Made by a program: the position numbers and the translations under genes
Notes under the pieces: model-generated
Told to the model about the DNA's origin: nothing
The model's input: only the letters and a program-made list of their open reading frames with translations
The model's database searches: none
Assembly: GCF_031846585.1 (NCBI RefSeq)
Contig: NZ_JAVRHK010000011.1
Coordinates: forward strand, 62,001-126,000
DNA from: Autumnicola musiva
GTDB lineage: Bacteria; Bacteroidota; Bacteroidia; Flavobacteriales; Flavobacteriaceae
Direction of reading: 5' to 3'
Length of the DNA stretch: 64,000 nucleotides
Part shown: piece after piece, positions 1-8,083 of the stretch
Position numbering within the stretch: position 1 is the first letter of the stretch
Layout: each line of letters opens with the position of its first letter

Positions 1-60
1 AGGACATAAGATTTCTGGGATTCGCTTTTAAAGAAATTTAGATCATCCACAAAATTTTCT

Positions 61-106
61 TTCCCTTTTTTAAGGAAGGGTGGCCGAAGGCCGGAGGGTT
101 TTACCC
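61..106. repeat. Palindromic intergenic repeat, family A copy 1
   Basis: A C-tract, a T-run and AAGGAAGGG form a first hairpin, followed by a second one, GGCC-GAA-GGCC, and then GGAGGGT. The same architecture recurs, inverted, at 17331-17377 and, with a different second stem, at 17449-17510. It is REP-like: a short, GC-richer palindrome in an AT-rich intergenic region. Similar elements are common in flavobacterial genomes by my recollection. Its function is unknown; it may also end transcription from the gene left of the window. Confidence 0.65.
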
Positions 107-157
107 GAATTCAGAATAATCAAAATAATCTTTCCCTGTAAATAGCAGCTCTTTTGT

Positions 158-165
158 TACATTTG
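158..165 (+). promoter_or_regulatory. Putative -7 box of serS promoter
   Basis: TACATTTG matches the Bacteroidota -7 consensus TAnnTTTG. It lies 42 bases before the serS start. No good TTTG -33 element is visible at the usual 19-21 base spacing, so this is a motif match only. Confidence 0.4.
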
Positions 166-207
166 CCCTTCAAAAATAATTAACCGGTATTTTAAATTAT
201 TGGCCCT

Positions 208-1479
208 ATGTTACAAGTCAGCAATATTCGTGAGCAGAAGGAAAATTACATTCAGGCACTGAAAAAGAGAAATTTTGACGCGCAGGAGATTTTTGATGAA
301 ATCCTGCAGCTTGATGAAATGCGCCGTTCCACCCAAACAAAACTGGACAATACATTAGCCGAATCCAACAAGCTATCCAAAGAAATAGGGCAGCTGTTTA
401 AAAATGGTGAAAAGCAAAAGGCCAATTTGCTGAAGGAAAAAACCGGGAGGTTAAAGGAGAATTCAAAAAATTATTCTGAATTACTGGCCAATACCATTGT
501 TGAAATGGAGAAACATCTTTATACCATTCCCAATATTCCTCATGAGGCTGTTCCTGCAGGAGTATCTGAAGACGATAATGAGGAGGTATATAAGGAAGGA
601 GATGTGCCGGTTTTGGCTGAAGGTTCGCTGCCGCACTGGGAGCTGGCCAAAAAATATGATATTATAGATTTTGAACTGGGCAATAAAATCAGCGGTGCCG
701 GCTTTCCTGTGTACAAAGGCAAAGGCGCAAGGCTGCAGCGTGCCCTTATAACTTATTTTCTTGATAAGGCTGTGGAGGCAGGTTATACTGAATTTCAGTT
801 GCCACTAATGGTAAATGAAGCTTCCGGGTATGGTACAGGGCAGCTACCCGATAAGGAAGGCCAGATGTACCATATTACCGCAGATGACCTTTATATGATT
901 CCCACTGCTGAAGTTCCTATTACCAACATGTTCCGTGGTAATTTGTTGGGAGAAAAAGATTTTCCTATAACCTGTACCGGTTACACTCCATGTTTCAGGA
1001 GGGAGGCAGGTTCTTACGGAGCCCATGTGCGTGGTCTTAACCGTTTGCACCAGTTTGATAAAGTGGAACTTGTACGCATTGAAAAACCTGAAGATTCCTA
1101 TGCCGCTTTAAACGGAATGGTGGAGCATATAAAAAGCCTGCTGAAGGAGTTAAAACTGCCGTACCGTATCTTGAATTTATGTGGGGGAGATCTTGGTTTT
1201 ACCTCGGCCATGACCTATGATTTTGAAGTGTTTTCCACCGCCCAGGATCGCTGGCTGGAAATTAGTTCTGTTTCCAATTTTGAAACTTTCCAGGCCAATC
1301 GATTAAAACTGCGTTATAAAGATGCTGAAAACAATAAGCAACTGGTACACACGCTAAACGGCAGTGCTCTTGCATTGCCACGGGTAATGGCGGGAATCCT
1401 CGAAAATTATCAAACTCCCGATGGAATAAAAATTCCGGAGGTGCTTATTCCTTATACAGGATTTGATATTATAGATTAA
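208..1479 (+). CDS. serS: Serine--tRNA ligase
   Basis: Cytoplasmic class II aminoacyl-tRNA synthetase that charges tRNA-Ser (and tRNA-Sec where present) with serine. The first ~110 residues are charged and helical, matching the tRNA-binding coiled-coil arm of SerRS. The class II core follows, with TAEVPITN, the motif 2 segment FRREAGSYG...RGLNRLHQF and the motif 3 segment ALPRVMAGILENYQ near the C terminus. At 423 residues it has the normal family length. It is monocistronic here: an upstream TACATTTG box and a strong terminator at 1491-1537 frame it. Confidence 0.97.
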   Translation: MLQVSNIREQKENYIQALKKRNFDAQEIFDEILQLDEMRRSTQTKLDNTLAESNKLSKEIGQLFKNGEKQKANLLKEKTGRLKENSKNYSELLANTIVEMEKHLYTIPNIPHEAVPAGVSEDDNEEVYKEGDVPVLAEGSLPHWELAKKYDIIDFELGNKISGAGFPVYKGKGARLQRALITYFLDKAVEAGYTEFQLPLMVNEASGYGTGQLPDKEGQMYHITADDLYMIPTAEVPITNMFRGNLLGEKDFPITCTGYTPCFRREAGSYGAHVRGLNRLHQFDKVELVRIEKPEDSYAALNGMVEHIKSLLKELKLPYRILNLCGGDLGFTSAMTYDFEVFSTAQDRWLEISSVSNFETFQANRLKLRYKDAENNKQLVHTLNGSALALPRVMAGILENYQTPDGIKIPEVLIPYTGFDIID

Positions 1480-1490
1480 TTATAATTACC

Positions 1491-1537
1491 AAAAAAAAAG
1501 CCCATTCCGGATTCAAATCCAGAATGGGCTTTTTTTA
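1491..1537. terminator. Bidirectional intrinsic terminator
   Basis: Stem GCCCATTC (1500-1507) pairs with GAATGGGC (1522-1529), extended by an A-run on the left and a T-run on the right. It can end serS on the plus strand and, because of the A-run, the small minus-strand gene whose stop is at 1549. Confidence 0.85.
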
Positions 1538-1548
1538 ATCTTATAAGA

Positions 1549-1770
1549 TTAGTTGTCTTTTTCGTTTTTCTTCTGTTTTATAGTTTTGCCTTCGGCCTCG
1601 CTTGCTTGTTTCAGGTCCTTTTCTCTTTCTTTTTCCTTTTCCTGTGCATTGCCTTCGGCTTCTTTGGCCTTAAGAACATCCTTATTAAAATGAACGCCAT
1701 CACTATGTTGATCGTTCAGGATTACTTCATCTCTGTCCTCGTCTTTCTTCTTATTGCTGTTTGGATTCAT
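1549..1770 (-). CDS. Small highly charged protein, unknown function
   Basis: A 73-residue protein made almost wholly of Lys, Glu, Asp, Asn and Gln, with no hydrophobic core, no Cys and no signal peptide. The middle and C-terminal part (KEAEGNAQEKEKEREKDLKQ) should be helical or disordered. I do not recognise a family. It is likely real because it fills the gap between a good terminator and a -7-like box (TATCTTTA) 9 bases above its ATG, and its stop lies just before the shared terminator. Such lysine/glutamate-rich short proteins are often stress or nucleic-acid associated, but that is speculation. Confidence 0.6.
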   Translation of the reverse strand: MNPNSNKKKDEDRDEVILNDQHSDGVHFNKDVLKAKEAEGNAQEKEKEREKDLKQASEAEGKTIKQKKNEKDN

Positions 1771-1779
1771 CTTTTATTT

Positions 1780-1787
1780 TAAAGATA
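1780..1787 (-). promoter_or_regulatory. Putative -7 box for the small charged protein
   Basis: Minus strand TATCTTTA, one mismatch from TAnnTTTG, ends 9 bases before the ATG at 1770. No clear -33 element. Confidence 0.3.
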
Positions 1788-1973
1788 AAATTATTGTTTA
1801 ATATATGGACGTAAGAATTAAACATTATAATAGATTTAACGGGCTTCGGAAAGTTATTCTTTTTCAATTTTCTACAATTTAAGAAGTAAAGGATTATTTG
1901 TAATCTTTATTTTTTGAACTGCGCTCGTTTAAATGTATTTAGCTGATCCATACCAAAGAACATTACAAATTCT

Positions 1974-1981
1974 TATCTTTA
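1974..1981 (+). promoter_or_regulatory. Putative -7 box abutting the TPR gene start
   Basis: TATCTTTA, one mismatch from TAnnTTTG, ends only 4 bases before the ATG at 1986. If used, the transcript would be leaderless or nearly so. Confidence 0.3.
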
Positions 1982-1985
1982 CCTT

Positions 1986-3770
1986 ATGCGTTATTTCCTT
2001 GTGATATTCTTTTTTGTTTTTTCAGGCTTATCTCTCTCTGCACAGTCAGAACAATTGGCCAGGAACTTTTTTGAGCAGGGGCAATTTGAAAAAGCACTAA
2101 ATATTTATAAGCAGTTGCTGGAAAAAAATCCATCCAATCCGGTGATTTTTGATAAGGTGGTTTCTTCTTATCAGCAATTGGAAAATTTTGAAGAGGCCGA
2201 AAAGCTGCTGTATGAAAAACTAAAAAGCACAGCTAATAACCCGGCTATACTTATAGACCTTGGTCACAATTTTGAATTAAGGGAAAACAAACAAAAATCT
2301 GTTCAGTTTTATGATGAAGCTTTGGGTGTAATTGAAGCACGGCCCAATTATGCCTATTCCATTGCCCGTAGTTTTGAAAAGTATAATCTTCTGGATTATG
2401 CTTCCCAGGCTTATGAAAGATCAATGGAGCTTAATCCTCAGCAAAATTTTAATCTTCAGCTGGCCAGGATTTACGGAGAACAGGGTAAAACTGAGGCCAT
2501 GTTTAGTAATTACCTGGATTTGATAGAGGCCGATCGTAAGTTTTTTAGTATTGCGAGCAGGGAATTTAGCCGTTATGTTTCCGAAGATGCCACTTCAGAA
2601 GCAAATAGTATTTTTAGAAAATTACTGCTGAAGAAACTCCAGGAAAATCCAGGCTTGCTTTATAACCAAATGCTCAGCTGGCTATTTGTGCAGCAAAAAG
2701 ATTATTCAAAGGCTTTCGCACAGGAAAAAGCTATTTATCGCCGCGGGGATGGCGGTTTGCAGGGCATTATTAATCTTGCAATTATAGCACGGGATAATAA
2801 TGATCCTGAAACGGCTAAGGAAATTATAGGTTATGTGATAGAGGAATCTCCTTCAGAAAATCTGGTTTTAAAGGCAAATCAGCTATTATTGGCTTTAGAA
2901 CTGGAAACTGCTTCCAGTGACGAATTTAAGGAGATAGACCAAAAATTTCAGGAATTGTTTACCCGCTTTGGCCGGGGAGTAAATACACTTTCCCTGCAGG
3001 TGGATTATGCCAAATTTCTGGCTTTTAAAAGAGAACAGAATGAAAATGCGGTTAATTTATTAAAGGAACTGGAGCAAAAAGTCGCTTCAGAATTTGATAG
3101 AGCTAAAGTGAAAATGGCCCTTGCGGATATTCTGGTGATGGAAGAAAAATTTAATGAGGCCCTTATTTATTATTCCCAGGTTCAGAAGCTGGTTAAAAAT
3201 GATGAATTTTCACAAAATGCACGTTTTAAGGTGGCAAAAACCAGTTATTTTAAAGGTGATTTTGATTGGGCAAAAACCCAGCTGGACGTTTTAAAATCTT
3301 CTACTTCCCAGCTTATCGCCAATGATGCCATGGAGCTGAGTTTATTGATAGAAGACAATTCTACCGAAGATTCCACCCATGCTGCTTTAAAACAATATGC
3401 CAGGGCCGATTTGCTGTCTTTTCAGGAGAAAGATTCTGAAGCAATTAACGTGCTGCAGGATTTACTTTTAAATCATAAAGGTGAAAAAATAGAGGATGAA
3501 GCACTTTTAAAGCTGGCCAGACTTTATAAAAAGCAGGAGGAATATCGTAAGGCAGAAGCCAATTATCTCCAGATTATCAATTTATACAATGATGATATTT
3601 TGGCTGATAATGCCAATTTCTTCCTGGCAGAATTATATTCAAATTATCTGGATGAACCGGAAAAAGCCAGGAATTTCTACGAGCAGATTATCTTTCATTT
3701 TCCCGATAGTATTTATTTTGTAGATGCCCGAAAGAATTTCCGAAGCCTACGCGGGGATAATATTGAATAA
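1986..3770 (+). CDS. Secreted tetratricopeptide repeat protein
   Basis: A 594-residue protein with a cleavable signal peptide (hydrophobic stretch after MRYF, ending SLSAQ), so it is exported to the periplasm. The rest is a series of TPR-like helical pairs: residues ~20-160 (ARNFFEQGQFEKALNIYKQLL, NFELRENKQKSVQFYDEAL) and ~380-590 (EEKFNEALIYYSQVQKL, KQEEYRKAEANYLQIINLY). No catalytic domain is visible. TPR proteins scaffold protein complexes, so a role in envelope assembly is an inference. Downstream lie DUF4286 and rsmA with their own promoter-like box. Confidence 0.85.
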   Translation: MRYFLVIFFFVFSGLSLSAQSEQLARNFFEQGQFEKALNIYKQLLEKNPSNPVIFDKVVSSYQQLENFEEAEKLLYEKLKSTANNPAILIDLGHNFELRENKQKSVQFYDEALGVIEARPNYAYSIARSFEKYNLLDYASQAYERSMELNPQQNFNLQLARIYGEQGKTEAMFSNYLDLIEADRKFFSIASREFSRYVSEDATSEANSIFRKLLLKKLQENPGLLYNQMLSWLFVQQKDYSKAFAQEKAIYRRGDGGLQGIINLAIIARDNNDPETAKEIIGYVIEESPSENLVLKANQLLLALELETASSDEFKEIDQKFQELFTRFGRGVNTLSLQVDYAKFLAFKREQNENAVNLLKELEQKVASEFDRAKVKMALADILVMEEKFNEALIYYSQVQKLVKNDEFSQNARFKVAKTSYFKGDFDWAKTQLDVLKSSTSQLIANDAMELSLLIEDNSTEDSTHAALKQYARADLLSFQEKDSEAINVLQDLLLNHKGEKIEDEALLKLARLYKKQEEYRKAEANYLQIINLYNDDILADNANFFLAELYSNYLDEPEKARNFYEQIIFHFPDSIYFVDARKNFRSLRGDNIE

Positions 3771-3815
3771 GTTCTTCTACAGGAAATGTCCCGTGCCGGA
3801 AAGAAATCTTCTGCT

Positions 3816-3823
3816 TAACTTTG
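3816..3823 (+). promoter_or_regulatory. Putative -7 box of the DUF4286-rsmA-mgtE operon
   Basis: TAACTTTG is a full match to TAnnTTTG and lies 19 bases before the DUF4286 start. No clear -33 TTTG. Confidence 0.45.
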
Positions 3824-3842
3824 CGGCAGAAAAAATGAGATT

Positions 3843-4151
3843 ATGTATATCTACAACGTCACTTCAAATGTCCAGGAACAAATTCATGATAAATGGATAG
3901 AATGGATGAAAAAGGAACATATCCCGGCAATGCTGGATACTAAAAAATTCACCAAAGCCCTATTGACGCGGGTGATGGTACAGGAACCAATGGGAGGCAT
4001 TACCTATTCGGTCCAGTACACTGTGGAAAGTAAAGAAATGCTCCAGAAATATTATGATGAAGATGCTGAAGAACTTCGGAAAAAAGCCACAATCTTTGGG
4101 GAAAAGGTGGTAAGTTTCAGGACAGAGCTGGAAGTTGTAAACGAGCAGTAA
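3843..4151 (+). CDS. DUF4286 family protein
   Basis: A 102-residue soluble protein starting MYIYNVTSNV and containing WIEWMKKEHIPAML, the pattern I associate with the Bacteroidota family DUF4286. The fold is probably a dimeric alpha/beta barrel like ABM monooxygenases, given the WxxWMxxEHIP segment and alternating strands, but no heme or substrate residues can be assigned. It sits 40 bases upstream of rsmA on the same strand, so the two are probably cotranscribed. Function unknown. Confidence 0.8.
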   Translation: MYIYNVTSNVQEQIHDKWIEWMKKEHIPAMLDTKKFTKALLTRVMVQEPMGGITYSVQYTVESKEMLQKYYDEDAEELRKKATIFGEKVVSFRTELEVVNEQ

Positions 4152-4191
4152 TTCCTCAACCTTTTCAGTTAAATAGGGAAAATCAGTTTAA

Positions 4192-5046
4192 ATGAAGAAA
4201 AGAAAAAAGAGTTTTCCCGGGAAAGGGAAATGGGATAAGGCACCGCATTATGAAGAAGCTGCGGTAAAAGCTAAAAAACATCTTGGGCAGCATTTTTTAA
4301 CCGATGAAACTATAGCTGAAAAAATTGCCGGTACACTAAGCTTTTCAGGTTATTCCAAAGTGCTGGAGATAGGCCCCGGAATGGGCGTTCTGACCAAATA
4401 TCTTTTAAAAAAAGATGCCGAAATCCATGTGATAGAAATTGATACTGAAAGTGTGGCTTACCTTAATAACAAGTATGCAGAACTTCAAGGCAGGATCCAT
4501 GAACAGGATTTTTTAAAATATGATATATCTGAAATATTTGGTGCAGACCAATATGCCGTAACTGGTAATTTCCCTTACAATATTTCTTCACAAATTGTTT
4601 TTAAGGTGCTGGAAAACCGTCACCTGGTACCGGAGTTTTCGGGTATGTTTCAAAAGGAAGTCGCCCGGAGAATTTGCGAAAAGGCAGGCAGTAAAACCTA
4701 CGGAATACTCTCGGTACTTACCCAGGCTTTCTACGAAGCCGAATATCTTTTTACCGTGCCGCCTTCGGTGTTTAATCCGCCGCCAAAAGTAGACAGTGGT
4801 GTGCTGCGCCTGAAGCGCCGGGAAAACCTTTCCCTGGCCTGTAACGAACGCCTGTTCTTCAGGGTAGTGAAAACTGCATTTGGACAACGTAGAAAAACGT
4901 TAAGGAATAGTTTAAAAAGCTTCAGTTTACCTGATAATGTAAGGGAAGATGCTATATTTGGACAAAGGCCGGAACAGTTGAGCACCGAAGCTTTTATAGA
5001 TTTGACCGTAAAAATTCAGCCTTATGCAATTCCAGATCAGCGATGA
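4192..5046 (+). CDS. rsmA: 16S rRNA (adenine(1518)-N(6)/adenine(1519)-N(6))-dimethyltransferase
   Basis: Transfers four methyl groups from S-adenosylmethionine to two adjacent adenines in helix 45 of 16S rRNA, a late small-subunit assembly check (KsgA). Seen: KKHLGQHFLTD, the SAM-binding LEIGPGMGVLTKYLL, and the adenine-binding motif IV NFPYNIS. At 284 residues it is slightly long because of a lysine-rich N-terminal extension (MKKRKKSFPGKGKWDKAPHY), which may bind rRNA. Its last 23 bases overlap mgtE. Confidence 0.96.
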   Translation: MKKRKKSFPGKGKWDKAPHYEEAAVKAKKHLGQHFLTDETIAEKIAGTLSFSGYSKVLEIGPGMGVLTKYLLKKDAEIHVIEIDTESVAYLNNKYAELQGRIHEQDFLKYDISEIFGADQYAVTGNFPYNISSQIVFKVLENRHLVPEFSGMFQKEVARRICEKAGSKTYGILSVLTQAFYEAEYLFTVPPSVFNPPPKVDSGVLRLKRRENLSLACNERLFFRVVKTAFGQRRKTLRNSLKSFSLPDNVREDAIFGQRPEQLSTEAFIDLTVKIQPYAIPDQR

Positions 5047-6376
5047 ACTAATAGAGAAAATAAGATTCCTTATTGAAAGTAAGGATGAGGAAGAATTGTT
5101 GTTGCATCTTGAGGACGTGCACCATGCCGATATTGCTGAAATTCTTACAGAGCTGGACCTTGAAGAAGCAACATACCTTGTAAAGGTACTTGACAGTCAG
5201 AAAACGGCTGAAGCTCTTATGGAGCTGGATACCGACGTAAGGGAGCGTATCTTAGAGACCCTCTCTTCCAAAGAAATTGCTGAAGAGCTCCAGGAAATGG
5301 ATACCGATGATGCCGCCGATATCATTTCAGAACTTCCCCTGGAACGCCAGCAGAATGTAATTGATGAGATTTCAGACGAAGAACACGCCGATCATATTGT
5401 GGAATTGCTACGCTATGATGAAGACTCGGCAGGTGGATTAATGGCAAAAGAGCTGGTGAAGGTCAATGAAAACTGGAGTGTTACAGGTTGTATGACCGAG
5501 ATGAGAAAGCAGGCTGAAAACGTAACCCGCGTACATTCCATTTATGTTGTTGATAATAAAGATAAGCTCAAAGGCCGGCTTTCCTTAAAGGATCTGCTTA
5601 CTGCCTCAAGCAATGCCAATATCAGCGATATTTATATTCCACAGGTAGATTATGTGAGTGTGCATACAGAAGGGGAAGAGGTAGCCAGGGTAATGCAGAA
5701 GTATGATCTGGAAGCTATTCCCGTGGTAGATGAAATGGGCCGGCTGGTAGGCCGGGTTACCATTGACGATATTGTGGATTTTATAAGAGAGGAAGCCGAA
5801 AGAGATTACCAGATGGCTGCGGGGATTTCGGAAGATGTGGTAGCCGATTCCAATATTTTCAAACAAACCCGTGCGCGGCTGCCATGGCTGCTTATTGGTA
5901 TGTTTGGTGGTTTGGGTGCGGCCAGTATCATTTCCGGATTTTCAAGCATGATGGAGCTGTTTCCAAAACTGCTCATTTTTGTACCTCTTATTCAGGCAAC
6001 GGCGGGAAATGTTGGCGTGCAGTCCAGCGCAATTGTAGTACAGGGTTTGGCTAATGGTAGTTTGAGAGGCCATATATGGGGCCGGTTGGCAAAAGAAGCT
6101 TCTCTGGCACTCGTTAACGGAATCTCTATCGCTATAATTGTTTTTATTATTAGTAGTTATTTTTTCAGTACTTCTTATACTGAATCCGTCAGCATCGGGA
6201 TTGCACTAATCTCTGTAATACTGTTGGCAGCGTTAATAGGGACCTTTATCCCCATTATTCTGGATAAAAATAATATAGATCCAGCTGTGGCAACCGGTCC
6301 GTTTATAACTACGAGTAATGATGTATTTGGGATCCTTACTTATTTTCTTATTGCCAAAGCGGTTCTTGGGTTCTAG
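5024..6376 (+). CDS. mgtE: MgtE-type magnesium transporter
   Basis: Inner-membrane Mg2+ channel. A cytoplasmic MgtE N domain of acidic helical repeats comes first (residues ~1-130, HHADIAEILTELD, LEEMDTDDAADIISELP-like). A CBS pair follows (~135-255), then five membrane helices from ~285 to the end, with a polar PGxxGxxS-like segment (TAGNVGVQSSAIVVQG) that belongs to the pore region. At 450 residues it has family length. It starts 23 bases inside rsmA, so translation of the two is probably coupled. Confidence 0.95.
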   Translation: MQFQISDELIEKIRFLIESKDEEELLLHLEDVHHADIAEILTELDLEEATYLVKVLDSQKTAEALMELDTDVRERILETLSSKEIAEELQEMDTDDAADIISELPLERQQNVIDEISDEEHADHIVELLRYDEDSAGGLMAKELVKVNENWSVTGCMTEMRKQAENVTRVHSIYVVDNKDKLKGRLSLKDLLTASSNANISDIYIPQVDYVSVHTEGEEVARVMQKYDLEAIPVVDEMGRLVGRVTIDDIVDFIREEAERDYQMAAGISEDVVADSNIFKQTRARLPWLLIGMFGGLGAASIISGFSSMMELFPKLLIFVPLIQATAGNVGVQSSAIVVQGLANGSLRGHIWGRLAKEASLALVNGISIAIIVFIISSYFFSTSYTESVSIGIALISVILLAALIGTFIPIILDKNNIDPAVATGPFITTSNDVFGILTYFLIAKAVLGF

Positions 6377-6414
6377 TTATCTGTATTCAGCTTCAGTTTT
6401 CTGGTTTCATTTAT

Positions 6415-6422
6415 TAACTTTG
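6415..6422 (+). promoter_or_regulatory. Putative -7 box after mgtE
   Basis: TAACTTTG fully matches TAnnTTTG and lies 25 bases before the ATG at 6448. It would drive the short open frame at 6448-6615 and the dehydrogenase that follows. Confidence 0.45.
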
Positions 6423-6447
6423 TGTTTTTGCGATGCATCCGTAGAAC

Positions 6448-6615
6448 ATGAAAACTATAGGCTTAAAGCAACAAAATTCCGAAGAAAGCGAATCCCGCTC
6501 GTTCCAACAGGTATCCCTTTTTTTCAAATTTTATCATTTTGCTGAAGAGATTATTTTCTTCAGCAAAACTTTCCTATCGTTTAAAGTATATGGAGGCATC
6601 CCATGCGAACTATAA
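6448..6615 (+). CDS. Possible 55-residue small protein upstream of dehydrogenase
   Basis: An open frame beginning MKTIGLKQQNSEESESRSFQ and continuing through an aromatic stretch (FFKFYHFAEEIIFFSK) to GGIPCEL. A full -7 box stands 25 bases before its ATG, which fits a real gene or a leader peptide. It ends 26 bases before the preferred start of the dehydrogenase. No family recognised. It could instead be untranslated leader: no ribosome-binding site is obvious, and codon use cannot be judged from so few codons. Confidence 0.35.
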   Translation: MKTIGLKQQNSEESESRSFQQVSLFFKFYHFAEEIIFFSKTFLSFKVYGGIPCEL

Positions 6616-6641
6616 GATTCATACTAAAACCTAAATTAGCA

Positions 6642-7646
6642 ATGATTATTTTACATGCAGATACCAATCATCCTACTTTAATGAAGCAACTTGAAGCCGC
6701 CGGGCATCATAATATTGAAGGTTATGATCAGAGCCGGGAGGAGACCCTTCAAAATCAGCATTTATATGATGGTATTGTGATTAGAAGCCGGTACACCATT
6801 GATAAAGAGTTTATAGATGCCGCTCCCAATTTGAAGTTTATCGCCCGGGTGGGTGCAGGACTGGAAAATATAGATGTTCCTTATGCTGAAAAAAACGGGA
6901 TCACTCTTTTTTCTGCTCCGGAAGGAAACCGGAATGCCGTGGGAGAACATAGTCTGGGAATGTTACTTTCTCTTTTTAATAAACTTAACAAGGCCGATAA
7001 AGAAGTAAAAGAAGGCCTGTGGCACCGGGAAGAGAACAGGGGAATTGAACTGGATGGCAGGACCGTTGGGATTATTGGATACGGGAATATGGGAAAAGCC
7101 TTCGCTAAAAAGTTACAGGGTTTTGAGACTGAAGTTTTGTGTTATGATATCAGGGAAAATCTGGGTGATAAAAACGCAAAACAGGTAGGCCTGGAAGAAT
7201 TTTACGAAAAGGTTGATGTGGTGAGTTTACATACTCCATGGACCCGGGATACTCATCAAATGATTAACAGGGAATTTATTTCGAAATTTAAGAAGCCGTT
7301 CTGGTTTATTAATACTGCCCGTGGTAAAACTGTGGTAACAGCAGATCTGGTAGCCGCTCTTAAGGATGGCAGGGTGTTAGGTGCAGGTTTAGATGTTTTG
7401 GAATATGAAAAATCATCATTTGAAAGCCTGTTTTCCAATAAGGAAAAGGTTTCTATTAGTACGGCCGAGCCGCTGCCGGAAGCCATGAGGGAGTTAATGT
7501 TTTTGCCGAACGTAATTTTGAGTCCCCATGTGGCGGGATGGACGGTGGAATCTCATAAGCGACTCGCCAGTGTTATAGCTTCCAAGATTATTGATAAATA
7601 TGGCAAAGGGGAAGTAGAAGAAAAAAATACCAAAGTTAGGATATGA
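6642..7646 (+). CDS. D-2-hydroxyacid dehydrogenase (NAD-dependent)
   Basis: Oxidises a D-2-hydroxyacid or reduces a 2-ketoacid with NAD(H). The substrate is not certain; resemblance to phosphoglycerate dehydrogenase-like enzymes is general. Counting from 6642: Rossmann GYGNMG at ~146-151, the catalytic Arg in NTARGK (~227), an acidic residue in AGLDVLEYE, and the catalytic His in SPHVAGW (~296). The open frame reaches back to 6603, but MIILHAD at 6642 starts directly on the first beta strand, so I prefer it (334 residues). No ACT domain. The VOC gene begins inside its stop codon. Confidence 0.88.
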   Translation: MIILHADTNHPTLMKQLEAAGHHNIEGYDQSREETLQNQHLYDGIVIRSRYTIDKEFIDAAPNLKFIARVGAGLENIDVPYAEKNGITLFSAPEGNRNAVGEHSLGMLLSLFNKLNKADKEVKEGLWHREENRGIELDGRTVGIIGYGNMGKAFAKKLQGFETEVLCYDIRENLGDKNAKQVGLEEFYEKVDVVSLHTPWTRDTHQMINREFISKFKKPFWFINTARGKTVVTADLVAALKDGRVLGAGLDVLEYEKSSFESLFSNKEKVSISTAEPLPEAMRELMFLPNVILSPHVAGWTVESHKRLASVIASKIIDKYGKGEVEEKNTKVRI

Positions 7647-8032
7647 AAAAACGTGTTACAGGGATAGGCGGTATTTTTTTTAAAACCAAAGACCCTGCAG
7701 CAATTAAGGATTGGTATTCCAAACATTTGGGATTTAATACCGATCAGTGGGGTTGCACCTTTTGGTGGAAAGATGCTGAAGGAAAAGATTGCAGCACACA
7801 ATGGAGCCCTATGATTGAAGATACTCAATATTATAAACCTTCAGAAAAGCCATTTATGGTAAATTACAGGGTGGAAAACCTGGAGGAATTATTGAAAACG
7901 CTGAGGGCAGAAGGAGTACAAATAGTTGGAGAAATAGAATCTTATGACTATGGAAAGTTCGGCTGGATCATGGATCCTGAAGGTAATAAGATTGAACTAT
8001 GGGAACCGAATGATGAAGCTTTTCTGAAATAA
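7643..8032 (+). CDS. VOC (glyoxalase/bleomycin resistance) family protein
   Basis: A 129-residue vicinal oxygen chelate fold protein. Paired beta-alpha-beta-beta-beta modules are visible: GGIFFKTKDPAAIKDWYSKHLGF at the start and FGWIMDPEGNKIELWEP at the end. The terminal Glu of IELWEP is a metal ligand in the family. The substrate is unknown. It overlaps the upstream dehydrogenase by four bases (ATGA), so they are translationally coupled and may act on related small molecules, though this is inferred. Confidence 0.85.
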   Translation: MKKRVTGIGGIFFKTKDPAAIKDWYSKHLGFNTDQWGCTFWWKDAEGKDCSTQWSPMIEDTQYYKPSEKPFMVNYRVENLEELLKTLRAEGVQIVGEIESYDYGKFGWIMDPEGNKIELWEPNDEAFLK

Positions 8033-8043
8033 TTAATTAAATA

Positions 8044-8083
8044 AACCCTCACAGGTTTTTAAGATCTGTGAGGGCTTATTTTT
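8044..8083. repeat. Palindromic repeat, family B copy 1 (terminator-like)
   Basis: CCCTCACAG (8046-8054) pairs with CTGTGAGGG (8066-8074), with a TTTTTAAGAT loop and a following TTATTTTTCT. It belongs to the same family as 55472-55504 and, by design, 31215-31237 and 46984-47015. Placed between the VOC gene and the convergent SDR gene, it probably acts as a terminator for both. Confidence 0.7.

Noticed and set aside
3..41. Plus-strand frame DIRFLGFAFKEI followed by TAG at the window start
   Set aside because: It might be the tail of an upstream gene, but 12 residues are not enough to recognise and the opposite strand is also open there.
1508..1521. GGATTCAAATCC, resembling a tRNA T-loop
   Set aside because: It is the inner loop of a strong bidirectional terminator with no acceptor or anticodon arms around it; I find no tRNA in the window.
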